This document shows positions 1-4,546 of a stretch of 9,306 nt of DNA, piece by piece. The notes beneath the pieces are model-generated. The model was not told where the DNA came from and did no database searches. It saw nothing but the letters and a program-made list of their open reading frames with translations. The position numbers were made by a program, and so were the translations under genes. Origin of the DNA: JAEZKC01 sp046538945 (lineage in GTDB: Bacteria; Fibrobacterota; Chitinivibrionia; Chitinivibrionales; Chitinispirillaceae); contig JBKHHW010000119.1 of NCBI GenBank assembly GCA_046538945.1, positions 1 to 9,306 of the forward strand, in the 5' to 3' direction. Position 1 is the first letter of the stretch, and each line of letters begins with the position of its first letter.

Positions 1-88
1 CATCTTCATCTCTGGAGAACCTGATTTCGAATACCAAACTGGACTTCAACTCAACAAACCGGACCACTTCTAAGTGCCTGTCCGACAT
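1..88 (-). CDS. Probable 5' end of an unidentified protein, cut by the left window edge
   Basis: An open frame reads leftward from ATG at 88-86 to the window edge without a stop, giving 29 residues that begin MSDRHLEVVRFVELKSSLVF. Purine-rich sequence sits just upstream on the same strand: AAAGGGG about 8 bases before the ATG, with AAGGAAA directly adjoining it. Either could serve as a Shine-Dalgarno site. The gene would be divergent from the exported protein that begins at 166, leaving 77 bases between the two starts for promoters. The fragment is too short to show a domain, and 29 open codons can occur by chance, so the call rests mainly on the ribosome-binding site and the sensible gene layout. 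Confidence 0.4.
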   Translation of the reverse strand, partial: MSDRHLEVVRFVELKSSLVFEIRFSRDED

Positions 89-93
89 TTTCC

Positions 94-122
94 TTGCCCC
101 TTTCCTGTCACTTCCTTATTTT
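94..122 (+). promoter_or_regulatory. Weak sigma70-like promoter candidate for the gene at 166
   Basis: TTGCCC at 94-99 and TATTTT at 117-122 are separated by 17 bases, and each matches the sigma70 consensus at four of six positions. The position, about 40 bases before the ATG at 166, is suitable. The match is weak, and the region is T/C-rich on this strand, so chance similarity is quite possible. Confidence 0.25.
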
Positions 123-165
123 ATTCTAAACCGATTCACCCACAAACCGTCCAGTCGGGTTCTCC

Positions 166-1065
166 ATGAAAAGCAGTGTCAGCGGAACAGCAGTGTTGTT
201 TTCAGTACTGATTTTTCTTCCAGTTCTATCGGGATACAGTGCCCAGGACACCACCTACAGCGACACCCGTATGACCCCCCGGTCCGGCTCCCGCATTCCA
301 GAGAAATCAAATCGGAATCGTTACAGAAAAAACTACAGTGGTGACGAGGATGAGGACTGCGGATGCTTCTGTCTGCTATTCAAAGTGATCCTTTATGAAT
401 GCTTCGGCTGCATGGCCTCTGAGATGTACGGACTTGTAGGTTCACCCGACCCGGTGAATTTCAGTTCTTCGGGAGGCAATCTGGGGATAGGTCTGCTCGA
501 TTTCACCAGCTATTCTTCAGCGTCCCTCACAAACTCCATAAATTTCAGCGGCGGGGTCAGCTATGGCCTGGGGGATTATTTCCTGTTCAGAGAAAAACTG
601 GTTGCCGCTTTTTCCTACGATTCTGAAATATATGCCGATTTCGAGCGGGATTACTATACAGATACAGTTACAGGCATCCAAACAGACAACATCCACACCT
701 ACACCACCCACTCGTTGAGCCTGATGTCGGAACTGCTTGTAAGGCCGTTCGGCAGATATGGTCATTTCTTCATCAGCTTCGGAGCCGGTCCCAGACTCGT
801 GTACGAAAAAATGGAAGGCACCCGGAAGAACCGTGTCGGCAATAGGGTTGAGGAAGCACCTGTTTCCCTGACCGAATGGAGTATAATTCCAGCCTTCTCC
901 ATCGCCGCGGGCCGTCTGTTCACCAAAAGCGCCTCAGGGTACGGTTCCCTGGAAATAAGGTATACCCTTGGAATCAACCGGCCCTCCCGTACAGAGTCGC
1001 TTCCTTCAGATAATTACAAGTATCTTCATAATGTTTCTCTGCTTGAATTCAGTCTTGGCTGGTAA
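166..1065 (+). CDS. Exported predicted outer-membrane beta-barrel protein with N-terminal cysteine cluster, unknown function
   Basis: The 299-residue product starts with a classical signal peptide (Lys2, hydrophobic core about 8-22, likely cleavage near SGYSA|Q at 26). It is followed by a polar, low-complexity stretch (27-60), then an acidic patch and a cluster of five cysteines (65, 67, 69, 79, 82) around a short hydrophobic segment. From about residue 100 to the end, the sequence alternates aromatic/hydrophobic and polar residues with many Gly and Tyr, as in outer-membrane beta-strands. The last residues, LEFSLGW, resemble the C-terminal beta-signal recognised by the barrel assembly machinery. 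I do not recognise a named family. The start is chosen for the signal peptide; the Shine-Dalgarno site is poor. The gene converges on fabF and is transcribed alone. Location in the outer membrane is inferred; function is unknown. Confidence 0.8.
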   Translation: MKSSVSGTAVLFSVLIFLPVLSGYSAQDTTYSDTRMTPRSGSRIPEKSNRNRYRKNYSGDEDEDCGCFCLLFKVILYECFGCMASEMYGLVGSPDPVNFSSSGGNLGIGLLDFTSYSSASLTNSINFSGGVSYGLGDYFLFREKLVAAFSYDSEIYADFERDYYTDTVTGIQTDNIHTYTTHSLSLMSELLVRPFGRYGHFFISFGAGPRLVYEKMEGTRKNRVGNRVEEAPVSLTEWSIIPAFSIAAGRLFTKSASGYGSLEIRYTLGINRPSRTESLPSDNYKYLHNVSLLEFSLGW

Positions 1066-1096
1066 ACTCCGGATTCAGCCTGCCTCAGAGCGCAAG

Positions 1097-1136
1097 AAAC
1101 GGCAAGCAGCGGCCACTTGGCCGGCACTTGCCGTTT
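1097..1136. terminator. Inverted repeat between convergent genes, probable bidirectional terminator
   Basis: AAACGGCAAG at 1097-1106 is perfectly complementary to CTTGCCGTTT at 1127-1136. Between the arms, GGCCA and TGGCC (1111-1122) can form an inner stem, so the whole makes a long GC-rich hairpin. It lies 31 bases after the stop of the exported protein gene and 42 bases past the fabF stop on the other strand, exactly where a shared terminator is expected. The T-runs are short (GTTT within the arm on the plus strand, TTTCTT on the minus strand), so termination efficiency is uncertain. Confidence 0.7.
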
Positions 1137-1178
1137 ACACTTAATTCCATATGTCTGAGAGGAAACGTTCAGAGCAGA

Positions 1179-2432
1179 TTATCTGTATTTACTGAAAACC
1201 AGACTGGCGTTCTGTCCACCAAAGCCGAAGGTGTTGCTCATAGCCATGTTCACCTCTTTCTCCACTGCTTTTCCCAAAGTGAGATTGACCCGTGAATCTA
1301 TGGCGTCATCCACGTTCTGAGTATTAATGGTGGGGGGAACAGTGTTATTGCAGATGGCAAGAACCGTGGCAGTTGCTTCAAGCGCACCCGCAGCACCGAG
1401 AAGGTGTCCGGTCATGGATTTGGTTCCGCTCACATGCAGTTTGTCTATGGAATCTGCAAAGAGTTTCTGCACGGCAAGCATCTCCGGAACGTCACCGGCC
1501 GGAGTTGAAGTGGCATGGAGGTTTATGTAGTCGATCTGCTCAGGTTTCACCTCTGCATCTTCCAGAGCAAGCGCCATCGACTTATAAACAGACCTTCCCT
1601 CAGGCTGGGGAAGGGTGCTGTGGTAGGCATCCGCTGTCATTCCACCACCTGTCAGCTCCGCGTAGATCCGCGCGTTTCTTGCCTGTGCATGCTCGAGCGA
1701 TTCGATCACCAGTGCGGCGGATCCTTCGCCAAGCACGAATCCGTCCCGGTCCTTATCGAAAGGGCGGGAAGCCGTCGCGGGATCATCATTACGCTCCGAA
1801 ATGGCTCTCAAGGCACTGAATCCGCCCAGCCCCACCGCGTTGATCGACGCCTCAGACCCTCCGGCTATGACCACATCCGCTTTACCAAGACGTATCAGGT
1901 TCAAAGCATCTATAAGTGCATGGGAGGAAGATGCACAGGCGGACACTACTCCGTAATTGGCACCCCGGAAATCAAATTTGATGGAGATCAGGCCGGCGGC
2001 TATGTTGGCAATCATTTTCGGTATCATGAAAGGAGAGAAACGCGGCTTGTAACCGGAATTGGCGTACTTCACGATTTCTTCCTGAAGTGTGTAGAGCCCC
2101 CCCACCCCGGAAGCGAATATGACTCCGCAGCGGTAGGGATCGCGCTCCACACCGTCAAGACGGGCATCGTTGAATGCCTGCGCAGAAGCGGCCATGGCGT
2201 ACTGCGAATACAGATCCATGGTGCGAGCTTCTTTGGGGTCAAGATACTCGGACGAATCAAACCCCTTCACTTCACAGGCAAACCTGGTTTTATACTGGGA
2301 ACAATCCATTTTAGTAATGGATGCGGCTCCACTTTTCCCCTCCACAAGATTCTTCCAGAACTCATCCACACTGTTACCGATAGGCGACACAGCCCCCAGA
2401 CCCGTCACAACCGCTCTTTTCAAAACCTTCAT
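1179..2432 (-). CDS. fabF: Beta-ketoacyl-ACP synthase II (KAS II)
   Basis: This 417-residue condensing enzyme extends acyl-ACP by two carbons from malonyl-ACP in the cytoplasmic type II fatty acid synthase; in known systems FabF also governs unsaturated chain elongation and temperature response. The thiolase-fold active site is complete: nucleophile Cys166 in GVVSACASSS, His306 in NLHATSTPAGD, Lys338 in GTKSMTGH, His343, and the GFGG gating loop with Phe403. These sit at a constant offset of three from the E. coli enzyme (163, 303, 335, 340, 400), and the length is normal. NLHATSTP carries Ala where many FabF proteins have Gly (NAHGTSTP), a modest variant. The gene starts three bases after the tetR stop, with its ribosome-binding site inside tetR, so the two are one operon and probably translationally coupled. 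No acpP, fabD or fabG is visible nearby, so whether this is the main FabF or a regulated paralogue cannot be told from the window. Confidence 0.95.
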   Translation of the reverse strand: MKVLKRAVVTGLGAVSPIGNSVDEFWKNLVEGKSGAASITKMDCSQYKTRFACEVKGFDSSEYLDPKEARTMDLYSQYAMAASAQAFNDARLDGVERDPYRCGVIFASGVGGLYTLQEEIVKYANSGYKPRFSPFMIPKMIANIAAGLISIKFDFRGANYGVVSACASSSHALIDALNLIRLGKADVVIAGGSEASINAVGLGGFSALRAISERNDDPATASRPFDKDRDGFVLGEGSAALVIESLEHAQARNARIYAELTGGGMTADAYHSTLPQPEGRSVYKSMALALEDAEVKPEQIDYINLHATSTPAGDVPEMLAVQKLFADSIDKLHVSGTKSMTGHLLGAAGALEATATVLAICNNTVPPTINTQNVDDAIDSRVNLTLGKAVEKEVNMAMSNTFGFGGQNASLVFSKYR

Positions 2433-2435
2433 ACA

Positions 2436-3059
2436 TTACACCCCTTCACTCTTATCATTTACATCTTTTCGAACACTAAGTTGATCTATGATTTCGTTTA
2501 TCTTCTGAAGCACCGTCTGCAGACTCGAACTGTCATTGTAAGCCTTGCTCATCATTGTCGCTCCTTCCAGAAGGGCAATGAAAAGAGTTGCGGTAGCATG
2601 GGCATCCACGGCAGGATCGATCTCTCCGTTGCGGATTCCCTTCGTTATGATTGAAGAGAAGAATCTTCTCCAGATCTCAAGCGCCTCCACCACCCTCTTT
2701 CTGAGAAGAGGGTTGGTGTCATCCGCCTCCACGGAGGTGTTGAGAATCGGGCAGCCCCCCTTGATGGGCCAGAACTCCGGAAACGTTCTGTACATGTCAA
2801 AAATTGCCCTCAGCTTCTCCACGGCATTGCTTTTTCTGCCCGCTTCCGTGTCCATTCTTTCATGAATAAGCGCTCTGGCGTAGTCAAAACAGGCCACCGC
2901 AAGCTCCTCTTTGTTTTCAAAGAGACCGTATAGGCAGCCCTTGGTGAGTCCGGTAGCCTCCTCCAGATGCGAAAGGGAAGTTCCGATGAATCCCTTCTGG
3001 TTGAAAACCGGTGCGCACCGCTCTATTATGAACTGACGTGTTTTTTCTGATTTTTTCAT
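2436..3059 (-). CDS. TetR/AcrR-family transcriptional regulator, probable repressor of its own tetR-fabF operon
   Basis: From ATG 3059 the product is 207 residues, normal for the family. The N-terminus (1-61) is a TetR DNA-binding domain: MKKSEKTRQFIIERCAPVFN is helix 1, and the helix-turn-helix runs through TSLSHLEEATGLTKGCLYGL (27-46), followed by FENKEELAVACFDYA. The C-terminal ligand/dimer domain has the GCPILNTSVEADD element (102-114) seen in YxaF/LmrA- and AcuR/NemR-like subfamilies. Two ATGs are possible: 3074 (MYRLKMKK...) and 3059. The promoter at 3089-3118 would put the transcript start near 3082, leaving only about 8 bases before 3074, so 3059 is preferred, although its Shine-Dalgarno site is poor. 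Longer N-terminal extensions would run through the promoter and are not used. A perfect palindrome covers this promoter, so negative autoregulation is inferred. The ligand is unknown; an acyl-CoA, fatty acid or reactive electrophile would fit the neighbour and the subfamily. Confidence 0.9.
   Translation of the reverse strand: MKKSEKTRQFIIERCAPVFNQKGFIGTSLSHLEEATGLTKGCLYGLFENKEELAVACFDYARALIHERMDTEAGRKSNAVEKLRAIFDMYRTFPEFWPIKGGCPILNTSVEADDTNPLLRKRVVEALEIWRRFFSSIITKGIRNGEIDPAVDAHATATLFIALLEGATMMSKAYNDSSSLQTVLQKINEIIDQLSVRKDVNDKSEGV
2441..2447 (-). promoter_or_regulatory. fabF ribosome-binding site inside the end of tetR
   Basis: On the minus strand GAAGGGG (2447-2441) lies 8 bases before the fabF ATG (2432-2430). 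It also encodes the last codons of the upstream regulator, whose TAA stop (2438-2436) falls between this site and the fabF start. Ribosomes finishing tetR would therefore pass over the fabF site, a layout typical of translational coupling. Confidence 0.75.
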
Positions 3060-3088
3060 TTTAAGCCGATACATAAAAGGACCTGAAG

Positions 3089-3108
3089 AATATACCAATT
3101 GGTATATT
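3089..3108. promoter_or_regulatory. Perfect 20-bp palindrome, probable TetR operator
   Basis: AATATACCAATTGGTATATT reads identically on both strands for all 20 bases, with the more GC-containing core ACCAATTGGT in the middle. It covers the -10 box and most of the -10/-35 spacer of the tetR promoter, so a bound dimer would block RNA polymerase. Size, symmetry and position are typical of TetR-family operators. The lipoprotein gene on the other side has its own promoter about 70 bases away, so its control by this site is less likely but not excluded. Confidence 0.8.
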
Positions 3109-3118
3109 TTGATGTCAA
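3089..3118 (-). promoter_or_regulatory. sigma70 promoter of the tetR-fabF operon
   Basis: On the minus strand a perfect -35 TTGACA (3118-3113) and a -10 TATATT (3094-3089, five of six) are separated by 18 bases. The expected transcript start is near 3082, giving a leader of about 23 bases to the ATG at 3059. The promoter core is otherwise strong, consistent with a promoter that is held off by a repressor. Confidence 0.8.
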
Positions 3119-3175
3119 ACCACAACATGCACACTGCGTCTGTAACTGGAAATTCAGAAAAACGTTTCCGATCTC

Positions 3176-3204
3176 TTGAATTTTCCCTGCTTCTCACCTA
3201 CAAT
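3176..3204 (+). promoter_or_regulatory. sigma70-like promoter of the CsgG-like lipoprotein gene
   Basis: TTGAAT (3176-3181, four of six) and TACAAT (3199-3204, five of six) have the ideal 17-base spacing. Transcription would start near 3211, about 52 bases before the ATG at 3263. The TTG that could open a longer reading frame at 3176 is part of this -35 box, which argues against that longer start. Confidence 0.6.
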
Positions 3205-3262
3205 ATTATATTCATTGTGTCTGGTGCAAATGACTTCACCCGAATCTGAAGGAGAAAGAGGT

Positions 3263-4393
3263 ATGAAATTCAAAGCTCTGGCAGTTTGCTGTATTTCCGC
3301 ATTTCTTTTTTCATGTGCAACAACGATCCCGGTGCAGATACTCAAGCCCGCGGAACTCGATATGCCTCCGGTAAAGAAGATCGCGGTGATGGATCTGGAT
3401 CTCACCGGAAGCTGGACGTTCTGGTTTGATGACAATTCCACATCGCTTACTGATCTGGCGATCCAGGTGGTTCAGAAGCAGCTGGGGATAGAGAAGAATA
3501 CACGGCCCGATCCCAAAACGGCCTACCCCGGAAGCGAATTCTCCACAAGGCTTATAAGAGGACTGGTGCAGAACGGTCATTACACGGTTCTGGAAAGATC
3601 TGAGCTCAACCAAATCATGGAGGAACATCAGCTGGGCATGAGCGGAGTGATGGATGAAAGCCAGACCGCGCAGATTGGAAAGCTTGCCGGAGTCGAAGCC
3701 ATCATCGTGGGTTCGGGTGTATACAATGTCAGTGATGACGGAGACTGGAAAGAGCGAAAACAGGTAAACAAAAGAAAGATCATGAATTCCGACTCCAGTT
3801 TTACGACTGTTTACGACACAATCGTTATCAGAAAATTCCATGCGGTACGGAATGTGAATATGGAGGTCACATTCAGGGTAGTGGAAGTGGAAAGCGGCAG
3901 AGTCGTCGCGTCTGCCACAAACAGGGATCATGCAAGCCTTACCTCTGTGAAGAAAACCGAGACTGATGCCTATAAAAGTCTTCCGGACTGGAGCCTGGGT
4001 GTACAGAAAGTGACAGACCGCCTTGTCGACAGAACGGTCCGTCAGATTGCCCCCTATTATGTTACTCAGCGCAGAAAAATAATGAAGGGCAAGAGCCCGC
4101 AGATGAAAACCGCTCTCGAGTATGCGAAGCGAAATGTCATAGAGGACGCAAGAGAAATCTGGGAGGAGATGGCCCAAAGCAGTGTTCCCGATCTGAAAAA
4201 GGACCGGATTGCGGCAACCTACAACATGGGAGTCTACTGGGAACTCAGGGGGGAGCTGGAGAAAGCGGACCAGTGTTTTGAAACCTGCTTCAAGGATTCG
4301 GGAAAAAAGAATTTCCTGGACGACAGGCAGAGAATCAGATCGCGCATGAAAGAAGTGGAGCGTCTCAGAAAACAGAACGCCGACGAGCAGTAG
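3263..4393 (+). CDS. CsgG-family outer-membrane lipoprotein with C-terminal TPR-like tail
   Basis: The 376-residue product has a lipoprotein signal peptide with lipobox LFSC and lipidated Cys18. Ala follows the cysteine, which by the Lol +2 rule sends it to the outer membrane. Residues about 37-225 show the CsgG-like fold pattern: KKIAVMDLDLTG (38-49), a variable loop, FSTRLIRGLVQNGHYTVLER (93-112), SELNQIMEEHQLG, IGKLAGVEAIIVGSGV (138-153), then VNMEVTFRVVEVESGRVV (198-215). CsgG itself is the curli secretion pore of about 277 residues; many relatives are pore or envelope-biogenesis lipoproteins of unknown role. The C-terminus (about 283-345) is helical and TPR-like (AATYNMGVYWELRGELEKAD). 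No curli subunit genes (csgA/B/E/F) are present, so curli export is not claimed. The start is fixed by AAGGAG eight bases upstream and by the lipobox. Confidence 0.85.
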   Translation: MKFKALAVCCISAFLFSCATTIPVQILKPAELDMPPVKKIAVMDLDLTGSWTFWFDDNSTSLTDLAIQVVQKQLGIEKNTRPDPKTAYPGSEFSTRLIRGLVQNGHYTVLERSELNQIMEEHQLGMSGVMDESQTAQIGKLAGVEAIIVGSGVYNVSDDGDWKERKQVNKRKIMNSDSSFTTVYDTIVIRKFHAVRNVNMEVTFRVVEVESGRVVASATNRDHASLTSVKKTETDAYKSLPDWSLGVQKVTDRLVDRTVRQIAPYYVTQRRKIMKGKSPQMKTALEYAKRNVIEDAREIWEEMAQSSVPDLKKDRIAATYNMGVYWELRGELEKADQCFETCFKDSGKKNFLDDRQRIRSRMKEVERLRKQNADEQ

Positions 4394-4413
4394 CAGTAAA
4401 CCCTCCAACGATT

Positions 4414-4444
4414 AAGAAAGCCTTCCCGACGGGAAGGCATTCTT
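4414..4444 (+). terminator. Hairpin terminator after the lipoprotein gene
   Basis: GCCTTCCC (4420-4427), loop GAC and GGGAAGGC (4431-4438) form a perfect 8-bp stem. It extends past one A/A mismatch by AAGAA/TTCTT (4414-4418 with 4440-4444). The following T-rich stretch is short. It lies 20 bases after the stop and before the kinase promoter, so it separates the two units. Confidence 0.75.
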
Positions 4445-4474
4445 CAATCAAAACACCATTAATTTCCGAGTCCA

Positions 4475-4504
4475 TTGACTTGAGACGACCACTATCTGTA
4501 TAAT
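4475..4504 (+). promoter_or_regulatory. sigma70 promoter of the hybrid histidine kinase gene
   Basis: TTGACT (4475-4480, five of six) and a perfect TATAAT (4499-4504) are spaced 18 bases apart. The transcript would begin near 4511, giving a leader of about 36 bases to the ATG at 4547. A TTG at 4505 is in frame with the kinase but lies upstream of this predicted start, so it cannot be the start codon if the promoter is right. Confidence 0.8.
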
Positions 4505-4546
4505 TTGATAGACGAGCAGCTAATATTTTCCGGTTCGAGAAATCAG

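Noticed and set aside
1515..2654. Long plus-strand open frame of 379 codons opposite fabF and tetR
   Set aside because: It is antisense to a fabF with all catalytic residues and runs across the fabF/tetR junction; its translation is rich in Arg, His and Cys and shows no domain, as expected of a shadow frame.
3060..3197. Longer N-terminus for the TetR regulator
   Set aside because: The extension would be encoded across the promoter and palindrome; TetR proteins begin just before the helix 1 seen at MKKSEKTRQF.
3176..3262. Longer start for the CsgG-like lipoprotein
   Set aside because: The upstream TTG is the -35 box of the promoter, and the extension would bury the lipoprotein signal peptide inside the protein.
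3311..4408. Long minus-strand open frame of 365 codons opposite the CsgG-like gene
   Set aside because: The plus strand has a lipobox, a good ribosome-binding site and CsgG-type motifs. The antisense translation has no recognisable pattern.
4505..4546. TTG start for the hybrid kinase
   Set aside because: It directly follows the perfect TATAAT and lies before the expected transcript start; the ATG at 4547 gives a normal signal peptide.
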